Part shown: one piece after another, positions 10,791-23,576 of the stretch
Layout: every line of letters starts with the position of its first letter
How positions within the stretch are numbered: position 1 is the first letter of the stretch
DNA from: Eucommia ulmoides
Taxonomy: Eukaryota > Streptophyta > Magnoliopsida > Garryales > Eucommiaceae
Assembly: GCA_016647705.1 (NCBI GenBank)
Contig: CM028328.1
Coordinates: forward strand, 39,284,501-39,348,500
Length of the DNA stretch: 64,000 nucleotides
Reading direction: 5' to 3'
Program-made: the position numbers and the translations under genes
The notes under the pieces: generated by a model
What the model was told of the DNA's origin: nothing
Database searches by the model: none
Seen by the model: the letters and a program-made list of their open reading frames with translations, nothing else

Positions 10791-12240
10791 ACACACAACT
10801 TAAAGCTTGCCTTTGATCATCTCTTACCAGTCAATTAAGCCTTGATGATCACAAGGTCTAGTTATAGAATCAGACAAAGAAATGAAACCCCCGTTGTTAA
10901 CAGTCCTCAAAATGACTAACCACCCAAGAAGTTAAGAACTATGCCTAAGGTCGCAAGATTGGATAATAGAGTTTCAACCACCAAGGATCATACACTACCT
11001 ACAAGCTAGACGGGCCCTTCGACCTTGCCCTCTAGCGCTTTCATGGGCGCATACCTCTAGAGTCTTGGATGCCTCTTGTATCAATAATCTGGAACGCCAG
11101 GTAAGAGAGTTCTAAGGGTATATTCAAGCCCTACTCGTTTGCCTGTCATCGGCCCCTATAGTGGGGGCACCGACTCTCCAAACTACAAGGTGTGAGGAGT
11201 GTGCACAACTCTTCGGGGAGAGGGTGAACTTTTGTAACAGGCAACTGCCTGTGGGCCAACCATATCCCTTTAACCACGAAATGAAGGAGTAGAAAAAGGA
11301 TCTCCTAACTGCTTCAAGATCCTCGTCCTCCCGTCTCAGAAGGAAGCATACCAGGGACCGCTTAGCGACCCCCCTAAATCGCACACCTAGCCCTATGGCG
11401 AGGTCCGACCTATGAGCTAGATATGAGTGAGAATTGGCTCCTACACACCACTCTCTTATCATTACAATGTTAGACCAGTGGGCAAAACACCACTCATCCT
11501 CACAAGAGAGGACGATAAAGTATCGTCTCGCTAACATGAAGGTGTTTCTTCAAGATATCCATGGAGGAAGATGAGCATCAAGGTTCCCCACCAAAGTGAG
11601 ATCTCCTTTTGTGGATGTGATACTTGAGGAAGTACTGCCATGCTATTTTGTGCACCCGCAAATGAGCACCTAAGACAGGATTATGTAACCCATTAACCAC
11701 TTGTCCATCTTCAAATCCTACATAGACATGCAGACTGCCTTTGTGCCTATGTAATGCAAGGGATTTTCGCTCACTCTATCGGGTGCAACGAGGACATGGT
11801 TATACAGCATCAAGCCGACCTCCATCATGTCATTCCAGGAGCTTGAGTAGCTCTTCTTCACTTTCTTCAATTGTTCATGGTAGAGGTTGAAGACTGTGGC
11901 TCATATTCTCGTCATCCAGCAAGAGCAAGACGAATCTCTTAAGGAATACATCGATCGCTTCAACAGGGAAGTGAATGTCTGCGACAGGTTCTCTGAGAGC
12001 ATGGTTTATTCATCGAGGAACTCCACCAACAGAGATTGTCTTACGACCTCTACGCAAACCCTCCCGCCAACCTCGATCAAACACTAGATCGCCACACCCG
12101 TTTTCAAAACGTCGACATGCAAGGAATGAACAAAAGAGAGCAAAAGGTGAATAAAAAGAATAAAAGAAAGAATAAAGAGAGTCCTAGCCGATATCAAGGC
12201 TCTAAAAGGATCCAAGCAGAATGTTGACTAATATCTCTGC
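10791..12240 (+). pseudogene. Gypsy (Tat) gag remnant
   Basis: Broken frames near 11690-12010 keep the order of a plant Gypsy gag. There is a capsid-like stretch ending in KGFSLTLSGATRTWLYS, then SFQELE, then QQEQDESLKEYIDRFNREV near 11917-11970. A basic Lys/Arg-rich tail follows (about 12118-12200). Stops and frame changes are frequent, and the first 900 bases are too decayed to align by eye. It formed the structural shell of the particle. Confidence 0.75.
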
Positions 12241-12529
12241 CCAGGGACATGTGGTTGTTCCTGCCCCCATTCGTGCAAAGATCTATGTATAGAACTTTGG
12301 GATGGACTTATTTTTTCCTCTCCCACACCTAAAGAACAATCCAATAGAAATATTCTATAAACTCGCCTACTCCTTATTGGTTGTTTCCAAGAAGCTGACA
12401 CAATATTTCCAAGCAGACACCATTGTAGTGCTCACCGATCAACCCCTGAGGTAGATCCTACACTCCCCAAATATCTCAAGAATTCTTATAAAGTAGATCT
12501 TTGAGCTCGTCCAATTCTACATCGAATAC
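12241..12529 (+). pseudogene. Gypsy RT-linked RNase H, first part
   Basis: The frame reads KLAYSLLVVSKKL, then YFQADTIVVLTDQPLR, then stops. These are typical of the RNase H next to RT in Tat elements. Protease and the RT palm are missing between gag and this piece, so a deletion came first. The frame stops at the solo LTR and resumes at 14814 with HVRTTIKGQVLTDF, exactly as expected for one continuous domain. Confidence 0.8.
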
Positions 12530-14808
12530 TGTTGAATCTAAGGTTTTGATAAATAACTAAGTGTTGATATTTTTTGTGGAACTAATGATTTCACTGAGTG
12601 TTTCAGAATTAAAGTTCCATATATTTTTTTATTAAGAAGAAGAATCATTGAAGAAAATGTAAAAGGTACAAGATGGAAATGATGCAGACGTAAAGAGTTT
12701 TGAAGACATTGAATAAAACTAGGTGAAAATAACTCTTTACCTATATACTCCTCATGTAACCCGAATTAGAATCACTCACGACACTTAAAATGAATTAATC
12801 TTATGTGTGTCTTAATAAGAAGTGATAAGTTTAAGATCCTAAAATGTGATTTTTTATGTGCTCCTTATGTGAAATAGTTTTGATAAATGACCTAAGTGAA
12901 AAATGTGTTTTAAAGTATAAAATGTTAAGTTTTCTAGTCAATTCGGCCAATTGACAAAAGGGGTCGGTGGACTTATCAAAACAATGTGTTTTGAGAGTTG
13001 AAATTGGGACATTCTGATCCAATTGATCAACTGAGAAAAGGAGTCGGTCAACTAATTGAAATATTGTCCAAAATGAGCAATGAACTAAAGCCTCTAATCA
13101 ATTTGGTCAACTGACAAGTTGGGTTGGTCGATCGAATGAAGTAGTAGCTAAATTGAAGAATTTAGGATAGGCTGCTGATCCTATTGGTCAACTAACCATG
13201 GGGGTCGGTCAACCAACGGTTATTTCTAGCCATTGGCACAAGACGGTTAACCTAGGTAAGAGGTTGGTCAACCGACAGATCCAGTCAACAATTTGACTGT
13301 TTTGGTTTCTTGGTTAAATCATCTCGATTTTGATGATTCCAAGAGAGGACTTTAAGGGATTTGGGTCTATTTTCATTACACTTGATATATTTTGTGATCA
13401 CTATTAATTTGCTTCATTTAATTGAATATTCTTTTTAATTAAGGTGCTTTAATACTTCTTATTTTTTATGGATTTCAAATTGAAAAAAAATTAAGGACCA
13501 AAATTAGTTTTTTCAAGAATATTTTTAAATGAAACCTACCTATTTTGTGTATATAAGATATATGGGGCCTTGAGATGTCATAATGGCATATCTTTTGAAA
13601 ACTAGTAATTGGAGATCTAGTTGTGGGTCTGTTAATAGAGACCTACGAGATTGGGTTAAAAAAATCAAGAACAATCAGTTTTGAGATTTTTAACAGTGAA
13701 ATTATTGCTGAGATTTCTTAGAGAGATTATTATTCAAGTTCTTGATCTAAAGCGTTAATTGTTTGCGTCATCGGTTTGCGAGTCTTACTGTGAAATCGTT
13801 CTTGCTTTCGGTGAATCCTAGTGAGACCTTTCCAAGTTTGTTTTTATTGCTTTCTAAGATTATTTATTATTCATTTCTTGGTTAAGGGATATTAGAAAAT
13901 CATTTTTAAACTTAATTCTTGAAAATATTTTAAACGATTTTTGATTGATTATCTGATTACGTGCTACTTGTGTGCTACCTGCTTATTTTTATAATTAAAT
14001 TTATTTGTCTCACATTGTATCTATCACATAGTTTTTATTCCGGCCATTAATCGACTATATTTGTGTTGAGGTAGTAGAAACTCCTTGTGGGAAGAAATTT
14101 GACATTTTTTGTATTTGCGAATTTGAGCGGATTAGACACGTTTAAGTTGGTGTCTAATCAGGGCATTTAGGGTTTTGATTGTTTTCCTGTGAAAAAAACA
14201 TTAGGGTTTGCTCTTTATCCTACAAAAAAATTAGGTTATTCATTTCCCTTGAAAATATTAGGTTTTAATTCTTCCTATAATAGAATTGAGTGATTGTAAA
14301 GATTTTTTCTAAGCTTGTGAAAATCATAAGTGTAAAAGCATGACAGAGTGATAGGTTTGATATTTAGCCTATTAAAAGGATTAGGTTTCCTCGTATAACA
14401 GAATCAGGTTAGTCTTCAGCCTAGTAAAAATATAGGGTTCTTCATGAGCCTGTGAAAATGATAATTGTAAAGGTTAATTCTGAGTTTGGGAAAAGAATAA
14501 AAATTGTAAGAGTTTAGTTCCTACCTAAGAAAGAAATTAGGGGTTTAGTGGATTGAGAATCTTCGTGGAGCTCAAGAGGTTGGATGTAGGTAAGAGTAGC
14601 TTGTGGAACCAGGATAAATTCTTATATGCTGCATTGATTACTTCTTAATATTTTGTTTGGGTGTGCATTTAGAACTAAACACATTTCTACTGCATACCAA
14701 GATAATAATTAATTTAGAAAATTGATTATTTGTGTTTAAGAATTTAATTGTTTAAATTTTGCAATTACTCAATTCATCTTCCCTCTTGAGTAGCTCTTTG
14801 GGCCAACA
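12530..14808 (+). mobile_element. Solo LTR of a SIRE-type Copia element, 2279 bp
   Basis: It begins TGTTGAATC and ends GGGCCAACA, preceded by the SIRE-like tail TTCATCTTCCCTCTTGAG. Target duplications are aatac (12525-12529) and agtac (14809-14813), with one mismatch. No internal sequence remains, so the element was probably lost by LTR-LTR recombination. It is the same family as the LTR at 30019-32631 in reverse, since the first 90 bases read alike. The right third (14160-14530) repeats a CCT..TGAAAA..TTAGG motif. Confidence 0.88.
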
Positions 14809-14813
14809 AGTAC

Positions 14814-15655
14814 CACGTAAGGACAACCATCAAAGGACAGGTCCTCACTGATTTTATTACCGAGTTCACTTTCTTAGACCACCAGCCTGCACCAGAGACT
14901 GACCACTCTTCTCCGACCAGAATAGAGTATGGGCCTTCGAGTGAACCGACGAACAATTTAGGCCCAGCGACCTGGTACCTCTATACCGATGGGTCCTCCA
15001 ACATAAATGGGTGTAGGATCATAATAGTCCTTATGGCTTCTGACAAAGAGAAAGTCGAGTACGCACTGAGGCTTAGGATCCAAGTAATATACAACGGGGT
15101 TGAATATGAAGCACTTCGTACCAGCCTCTGTCTAGCAAAGGACTTAGACGTGAGGATCTTCCTTGTCTTCTGTGCCTCTCAGTTCGTGGTCAACTAAGTG
15201 AACAAAGCGTACATAGATAAAAAACTCCAACATGACCACGTATTTTGCGAGGGTCAAGTCACTAACGAATAGCTTTAAAAAAATCCAAACGAACTAGATC
15301 TTCCGAGAAGAGAACAGGTATGCGAATGCTCTGCCGAACCTAGAATTTGTAGTAGAATGGATGCTCAAGAAGACCATTCTCATCAAATATTTGGAGCTCT
15401 AATCAGGTTGCATCGATCTACGAGCTTGCTAGTGATCCAACCAAAAAGGATTCTATCATACAGTATCTAGAATATGACACTCTACCTGAGGACCAAACAG
15501 AGGCCAAGAGGATGAGGTACCAAGCAGCGAGGTACTACATTATTGATAAAGTCTTCTATCAAAAATCATTCATCGATCCATACTTCAGGCACCTCCAACC
15601 AAATGAGGCTGAGTATCTACTCTAGGAGATCCATAAGAGGGTGTGTGGAAACCAC
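14814..15655 (+). pseudogene. Gypsy RNase H end, second (Tat-type) RNase H and integrase start
   Basis: The frame continues RNase H (KGQVLTDFITEF), then a second RNase H with LYTDGSSN, EYALRLRIQV, GVEYEAL and FVVN. Next is a spacer and the integrase N-terminus (DPYFRHLQPNEAEYLL, then HKRVCGNH at 15631-15655). The double RNase H is the hallmark of Tat. Several stops are present. The frame is cut at GNH by LTR A and continues at about 26846. Confidence 0.85.
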
Positions 15656-16845
15656 TGTAGACATCATATTTTGTCCCGCCCAGTCAGTATTGAATCGAGA
15701 GTACAAGTTCAGATAAATTTTAAACTTAGATTTACAGGGAATGAATTTTTATCTTACATCACACCGGATAATACAAAAAAACCACAAAAACACAAGAAAA
15801 CATAAAAACTATTGAATTTGACTAAATTCAGTAAAGTAAAAGTTTTTGGTCAACCTTGAAATTTCTAAAGTTAAAGAGGGACTCAGATGACATTATTAAG
15901 GGTTGATTTTCATCAAATCACCTTTAATATGAAAAAAAATCAGTTACTACCCTTTAATTATAGATTTTATCAATTACCTATGTTACCTATTTTGACCCTG
16001 AAACATTTATTATCACCGGTTTCATCTATTCAACACCAAAAATATTTCTTTAAATACTTGTTTAAAGTGTGAATATCCAACCAAGGTCTAAACCAACCAT
16101 TAATGACTCAAAAAAATTAGTGTTAAAAGCCTAAGAAGCTTCCTAGATATTTTCTACAAAATATCTAAGAAAAGAAACCAAGTTACTTAAAAAGTAACTA
16201 ACTGTTATCGAAACTAAACCGATTCGGTCCGCCACCTAGCAAGGAATTTAATGAACATTAAATTCCCATTTCATCAAGCATTTAATGATTGGGATGACAT
16301 GGATGGACTATATCCAAAGAATATAGATATTTTGAGCAAAATATCTTAAGGCAACTAGAACACTTGGAATGTAACTACCGGTTACAAGGCAAACTGAGTC
16401 GAATCGATCCAAATCCAACCGATTTAAGCCCCATCACATAAATTGTCTCAATCAAGCATTAAATGCCAAATGACATATCAAGACTAGATTCAAAGCACCT
16501 TAGATTCATTAATGGAAACTAAATCGAAATTATAAAACTAACCGATACTTAGCCCTTAAACCAAACTGGAAGTGTCACATCAAACCATTAATGACCCCAT
16601 GTGCAACCAATCATATCAAAGATATGGTAATGATTACAAATGATTTGAATGATTGCCAATCGTTGAACCTAGTCATGTAATCACTACCAAATCTTGTAAA
16701 GATCTTTGAAAATCTTACAAAATCCTGCAAATTTGTTCAAATCAATTCAAGATCAAGACAAAAAGGGATGACCCCTCAGCCAAACAACCCTTAAAGAGTA
16801 GGTTAGGTTACCCTGTGCATTGTCCAATGCGCGGGGTGCCCAGCC

Positions 16846-16853
16846 TATAAATA
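16846..16853 (+). promoter_or_regulatory. TATA box of LTR A
   Basis: TATAAATA in the context cagccTATAAATAtagggg. The same box sits at the matching place in the other copy of this LTR, at 46546-46553. Confidence 0.75.
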
Positions 16854-17415
16854 TAGGGGCCTATTTTCAAAATTTCAAGAGTTCAAACCTAAATTTTCTC
16901 TCCCTAAACCTAGGAAGTGCTCTTGGGTTCTAGGGTTTCCAACTAATTTCTTTACTAAACACCACAAAATTCTGCTAAAATTCCACCCCAGAGGAAATTC
17001 TTGAGGTTATTGGAGGAAGAACTCAAGAAATTGACGACAACTAAGAAGATTAAGAAGGAGAAGAATATATTGTGTTTAGGGAAACACCACTCCCCTAAAT
17101 TATGTATGTTTTCTCGATAATCCTTCGATCTTGTCTTAAGTTTATGTATTTTCTTTGTATATAGCTTGTTCATTTAGTTTTCATACACACATTCCATGTA
17201 CATATCATATCTAATCAAGTAATTAACTAAAAAAAATAGTAAAATCATGTCACAATCATCAAACCATGTCCAAATCATACGAAATCATGTCAAGAACATC
17301 AAGAACGTGCGAGAATATGTTAAGAACATGTGAGGACCAAAATCATCTAAGAATATGCTAAGAACATGTGAAGATCATACACAAAACATCTATCACACCA
17401 TAAATTGTGCATGAT

Positions 17416-17858
17416 GGTGTCGGAATATTACGTCGCCACTTTCACCGCAAGTGTACGGGTTAAGTTTTAGTATAGATTAGGAGAGTTAGCGTTATCATGT
17501 CCACAGGGATTGGTTGAGATTATTATCGAGTACCATAATTATCATAACCTAATTTTATCTAGGCGATAAAAATGTAGTTTTTATAATTAATAATACTAAT
17601 ACTAAGTTAATTAATCTAATTATACTATATTACTAATATGAGATGTTTAAGGGAAAAGATTATCTAGGGATTAACTTCATTTACTTAAATGTGTGTTTGA
17701 TCTCGTTTAGTTTATAATAACGGAGTTTATCCTATCCAACAATCTCTATATTAAAATGAGGGATATGTAGGAAACCTTTATAAGAGCAAAGAGGCTAAAC
17801 ATACTTGAAAACTAACAGGTTCGGTATGGAAATAGATAGGTAAATTACACATATCACA
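17416..17858 (+). repeat. Insert in LTR A, unclassified repeat (plus-strand copy)
   Basis: The other LTR A copy reads through from gtgcat to agtct, while here about 440 bp intervene. The first 340 bp begin CGGAATATTACGTCGCC..GCAAGTGTACGG and match, in reverse, 23545 leftward. The rest (from 17761) carries a Tat-like tatgtaggaaacctttataag motif. No clear terminal repeats or coding frame. Class unknown. Confidence 0.65.
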
Positions 17859-18279
17859 TAGTCTTTACGATTCTCTCATGAACACTTCAAACCGAACTAT
17901 ATTAACTGTTAATTGAACCATATACTGTTAATAACTTATTTACTTTATATTAAACGTCAAGATCACAGCCTGGCACTAAGTTTTCAAGCTAGTGCACTAG
18001 CATCTTATATATATATATATATACATACAACACCGTCAAACCCTTGTGGCTAAAAATTCGAGATAAATGGAGGATATTTATTCCTTCGAAGATAAGTGTG
18101 CAGCTTTTTTAGGAACGTTCCTGTCTTTCCTAGTTACGAGTAGGACTAGCATATATATATATATATATTGTATTTTCTTTATTTTCAACTAAAAAATTAA
18201 CATTAATTTGTCTAAACAAATTTGTTCGGTTAAGGTGTTCTTGACAAAATTGAAGAGATCATTCACATATCATTATGTG

Positions 18280-18543
18280 TTTCCCATTAATCTAAAATAC
18301 GTAGGCAACCCATGTACTGGTTTGGTCACTTATCTAAATAACTTAGTATTATATTTCATGTTGGAACTACATGTCAACCTGATTCTTTGTGAGAATAAGG
18401 CTATGTAGGCAACCTTTATAAAGTTCGGCCATTAAAAGATACAAAAATATTTTAATTTCATGTCTTGAATATTGGAACTACATGTCGACCTGATTCCTTG
18501 TGAAAAGAGGGATTTGTAGGAAACCTTTATAAGGTTCGATCGG
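18280..18543 (+). repeat. Two-hairpin units at the Tat B insertion site in LTR A
   Basis: A partial unit (about 18280-18334) is followed by units at 18363-18430 and 18474-18543. The last one is cut near its end by Tat B. The stems use CTACAT..ATGTAG, ATTCT..AGAAT and AACCTT..AAGGTT, in place of CTACGT..ACGTAG and AACCC..GGGTT of other copies. Confidence 0.8.
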
Positions 18544-20797
18544 TGTAGACACGGCATTTTAACCGCCCCGCAAAATTTTATAGTTTATTTTATTTTTAGA
18601 AATACAAAAATAAAAAAATAAAGAAGAAAAAGTGAGAAAATTAAAATAAAAGAAAGGGGGTGAAATTGAAAGAATAATAAAAGGGGGAATTAAATGGAAA
18701 TAAGAGAGAGAGAGAGAAAATAGAGTGGGCCCTACCTTCTTCTTTTTTTGTTAAACCGATAGCGTGAGATTGGAGGGAGAGAGAATGGAGAGGATAGAGA
18801 GAGAACTGATAGAGAGAGAAAGAAGATGAGAGATGGTGGAAACTACCCTTGCCTTGTATTAGCAACTGTGTCTCAAATGAAGAATGAGTGGCGGGCTGCC
18901 TTGATTTTATCAAACAAGAGAGAGAGAAAAGAGGAGAAAATTGACCAATGGGCTCCTACCACATCGCAGCCGAAGAAAGGGAAGAAGGGGGACGTGAAGT
19001 AAACCCTAGAGACTTCTTTTTTCCTTTTTTTCTAGTTTTACCCTTTCTCAGTCCAAGGAGGCCAGACCAAATTTTTAGGTTTTCCTAAGTAATTTTTGTG
19101 CCCTATCTCTTTCTATAAGTAGGACTCTCCTCATCCTAATTCATTCATTCAAAAATTCAGAGGAGCAACACCTAAAAGGGTGATTCTCATCAAAAGTCCT
19201 TTTGGAAAGCTGTCTGCAAGAGAGAAAAAACCCGATCATCAGGATTCTTGGCCTAGAACAAGTATGTTTTTCTTTTATCTTTAAATTTCCGCAATCTTTA
19301 TTTCTTTTAATTATTCGATGACTCGATGAAAACGTCGGAATGAGTTTCCCTATTTTCAATCTGAACTTTTGAGCGTTTAGACGAGGACACCCATATCTCG
19401 CTGTATTGTTTTTACTTTTGAATTCTTTTTTTTTTTTTTTTTTGAAATTTATTAAAAAAAAAGAAAACTAAAAAATAAGTCGGTCGATGATTTGATAAAG
19501 GATAGGTTCCTCGTGCTTAAACTTATTCCCTGAGCATTACGTGAAGAATGTTTTTCATTATTTATTTTTCTGTATTTTTTTTTTCATTATCCAAAAACCC
19601 TAAAAAAAATATAACAATCCAAAAAAAATAGTAAAATCTTAGTTTGTGAGAATTAATCTTTACAAACCTTAAGATGAATCTGACGATTCAATAAATCGTG
19701 GGAGAGTTTTTCGTAGCCTCATTTCCATTCCCCAACTAGAGTGGAATTTAGAAACGATTGGTTTTAGGAAATCTCTTCCCTTGGTAAATATTTTCATGGG
19801 ATTCTGCTTAAGTTTTGGAAAGATTAATTTCGACAAAATTGTTTTCGCGATCCTCCCTCGATTCTCATATCCATAGAATTTGAGGGAATTTTAAATCGGG
19901 ATTTCTTTAAATTAATTGGGCAAACTTAAAATAGACATTATTTATTCCTTGTTTCATTGATATCGTATGTTTAGGACACTTTCACCACTTACACTTTTTT
20001 TTATATTTCATACATATAAGTTTCTCCTTCTTTCTTTTTTTCATAATCCATGCTACTTCTTCACATTTAGTCAGGACACGTACACTACTCGCATATTTTT
20101 AATATATTAAATAATTAAATTCTTGCCACCCATAATCATGTTAATTCACGTAATGTTCCCTGTTTAATTCCCGTATTCATATCATTTTGAATTGGCATAT
20201 TTAAATTAAATCCTTTAATTTTTTAGTTCACTTATGTATAAATAAAATAGAATTTATATAACATTAGTTTTTGCATTCATATTTTCATAATTATTCGCTT
20301 ATTTTAGTTTGTCCATTTAAAGTAAAGAAATCTCTAGGAAACATATATAAAAATACCCCTTGGGGACCATCCTTGTTGAATCCTTAATATTCGATAAGAG
20401 GTCACACCGGGGCAACATTACCAAAAATACAAATAACTTATCCCATTTTATTTATAAAAAAAATACCAAAAATATTTCATAAGAAATAAAGGATTTAAAA
20501 ATAAAATAACTAATTGGACTTAATTGGACATAAGGTACCATTTTCGAAAGGGCGTCTTGGTGTGCCTAACAGCTTCTCCGAGCGTAATCGACTCCCAAGC
20601 TCTTAAATGAATCTTTGGTTTGACTATGTTTCTGGAGTCAATTTTACTTAGGTCTTTTTAAATTGTTTTCTAAAAAGAAGTGACCTAAATGGCCAAAGTA
20701 CTTTTTTGAGAAAACCGTCGCTTTTTTAAAAAAAAATTATTTTTACGCTTTTTATTATTTCATATTTTTTTTCCTTTCGAAAAATTAGAGCACGTCA
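18544..20797 (+). repeat. 5' LTR of Tat B
   Basis: 2254 bp, TGTAGACACGG to cacgtca. TATAAGTA lies at 19114-19121. A GA-rich microsatellite-like stretch lies around 18700-18830. It pairs with 24300-26452. Confidence 0.88.
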
Positions 20798-20799
20798 GC

Positions 20800-20817
20800 T
20801 GGCGACTCCACTAGGGA
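20800..20817 (+). other. Tat/Ogre-type primer-binding site of Tat B
   Basis: TGGCGACTCCACTAGGGA starts two bases after the LTR. It is close to TGGCGACTCCGCTGGGGA, the site usual in Tat/Ogre elements and ascribed to tRNA-Arg. Confidence 0.85.
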
Positions 20818-21289
20818 TAATTAGAGGGTCGAGCCTAATATATCCAAATAAGTCCAACTAATCCATGTCCGAGTGTTATATTTTATTTTGTTACATTTTC
20901 CTTCCATTTTGTAAATAAGTTGTGATGCTTTTGTTTTTCCTATCGGTCTCTTATATTGTTGTAAACCCTCTGACGCAAGTACGGTCATCTTGTATGCATA
21001 TTATTCCCACGGGATTCTATGATACAAGACGTGGAATGGGGTTTTATACTTGATGGATTGGGTGATGTCTTAGAAAATCTTAAAAACCAAACGAGTTCAA
21101 AGTTTCCAATACCGATTAAGTAACAAAAGAATTTTCATGAATTATTATTTGTTTTGATCATCCATTATTGAAATTGAGAACTTCGAACTCGAACGGATTT
21201 TAAGACTACCTAGGACCCAAGTGGACTAATAAATGGGCTTGTTGTAAGAATAGGACGAAACCAAAAAATTGGTCCTAGAAAAGCAATTC

Positions 21290-22900
21290 TGGTTCCCACC
21301 ATCCAAAGTAAGGTCCTCACACACAATTAATCCTAGAACCATTCCAGGATGACATCTAAAGGAAATCCCAAATCTCTCTACATGGCTCAGATATCTCGGA
21401 TGTAAGAGACCATCGGCATACTGATGGAAAAGGTCAATGAATTAAGCCAACGACCTCAGAGCGTGCCCGTTCTCTTATCCAGTGAAACTCCCGTGACTGA
21501 ATCGTTGAATAAAATCTTCCAAGTTCTGCAACGAAAAACTCAGAGCTAAATCCGAACCATGCAGGCCTGAACTTCTCGATGTCGGTCTACTATGGACCTT
21601 GGATAAGCCCTCATCATTTTGCCTATGGAGCGCCAACATATCCTAGCCAGGGGTATGTCTATTAGGCCGCACTTGAAGTCTGACCCTCTCTGTACTGTAG
21701 ATTCTCATTCACTCGAAAGGGTCATGGCTCCACCCAGCGATCCGATCAACTAGCCCCGACCGTCGAAACCAAAAATAAGGAAGAAGAGAATGGACCCCCC
21801 TCCAGCCTGGTTCTAAAAATTTAAGAGTTGGAGAAAACTGTGAAAGAATTAAAAAGGAGAATTCATACCATTTAGGAGCCAGAGGACATACGACTGAGCG
21901 ATGCTATCACTTAAAGGATAAGATCCGAGAATTCATATGGACAAAAGTTATCACATTTCCAAAAAAGGTTGAGGTCGCTACACCAAATTGCCAACTGAAT
22001 CCGCTGCCTGAGCATGCACATTCAGGGAGTGGTGAAGTCGATCTTTACCAAAACATTGGCGGAGATGGGAGCGAGTCATATGCCCGAGGCTTGAGTTAAA
22101 AAAACTAAAGGCTGTAAAACTGGGGTCCTTGTTTACTTTCAATTTGCTAGGTGTTTTGGTAATATTGGGACGTCTTCGTGTACTCATCTTTCCATCCAGT
22201 TGGTCTTTTGGATGGAAAAGGATTTGCTCTGTAATGGATTTTAAATTTCAATAAATACAATGTTGTTTTACCCAAACTATGGTTTAATATTTAAATCTTA
22301 CTCTTTCAGGTATAAAAAATTGCTTGCATATGTTGTATATAATGTGACTGAGCAAGGATTGGAATATATGTTTTCAATACAGAGCTAAACCATGATCCAG
22401 TGAGAATAGAAGCAAGGGAAGATTATGTCCTACTAAACGATGGTGAGATCCAAAAGGTCATTGACCAAATCCGACAGCAATTCCAGAATACTAGAGGATT
22501 CAAAAGTTAAGATTTGCATCCATTGGCCTAAAGACACTTTGATATATTGTTGCAAGTTGATCAAGCTATCTCTCGTAGTCCTTCAGTGATTTCATAAAAT
22601 CGGGTGTAAACATCTTGGCTCGCTTACTATCAGTCCCAATGACGAAAATGAAACACAATCATCTGAGGTCAATAATCCCAATGAAGAAGCTGTCAAGTAT
22701 AATACCGATATCCAATCATTCGATCAAGATTAAAGCTAGTCCTACATTGACGTATCATTGGGTCACAATAAGGTCTCGATTCACAAAGAAGACTAAGTTG
22801 ATTTCTAAGCTCGGCTGTCCTCAAACCATTGAAGTTCGATCACCAATTTCTCAAAAAGAAAAAAAAATGAAAAAGGGGAAAAAGAAAAGAAAATGATGAA
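21290..22900 (+). pseudogene. Tat B internal region with gag-like scraps
   Basis: Short decayed frames include a stretch with VLKI then ELEKTVKELKRRIHTI (about 21810-21870) and LKDKIREFIWTKVIT (about 21910-21955). They recall the coiled-coil and the Lys-Ile-Gln spacer near the Tat gag zinc knuckle. Nothing from protease, RT or integrase is recognisable, and 20818-21290 shows no coding motif. I take it as the wreck of gag, with modest certainty. Confidence 0.45.
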
Positions 22901-22904
22901 ATAA

Positions 22905-23545
22905 AAAGGGGTAAAATAGCCCAACCATTACCATTTTATTACTTCCATAGTATGCTTGTATTGGTATTATGGTTGGTTTGAGAATACGGGGTTTGACACT
23001 CAAGAGAGGTAACCCCGAATTCGAACTAGGGTTTAAACACAACACGATGATCTAATGACCCAAGAGGGTATTAGAGAGTGTACAATCCATGAGGTTGGGA
23101 CAAGACTCATGTGACCAAGTGTCATATAGAAGCTAGACGGAGACGTCGACGTTGACGTGAAGTCGCATATTCATTCACTTTACACTTGGGAGAGATAGTG
23201 AGTGAGATTTTGATATCTAGATTGTCGGATATGATGAACTCCGTTAATGTAAACTAGATCGAATCAAACACGTTTAAGTGGATGAAGTTAATCCCTAAAT
23301 AATAGTTTTCCATAAACGTCACTATTAGTATTATAGTTTAATTAGTTAATTAGTTTAGATTTATATTTCTATAAAAAATCCAAAATTGGATTGCCTAGAT
23401 AAAATTCAGTTATGATAATCACGGTACTTAACAACAATTTAATCTAATCCCTATGGATACGACAACCCTGTTCTCCTTATTCTACTAAAACTTGATCCGT
23501 ACACTTGTAATAAAAGTAGCGACGTAATATTCCGCTACCTGCAGC
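22905..23545 (-). repeat. Unclassified repeat, minus-strand copy, inside Tat B
   Basis: Read on the minus strand from 23545 it begins CGGAATATTACGTCGC..CAAGTGTACGG and follows the plus copy at 17423-17760 closely. It then runs on for about 300 bp more. It splits the Tat B 3' non-coding region between an A-rich stretch and ctgcagccccaaccgcaagctgggg. No coding frame. The left limit is approximate. Confidence 0.65.
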
Positions 23546-23576
23546 CCCAACCGCAAGCTGGGGCACATTTTATATT

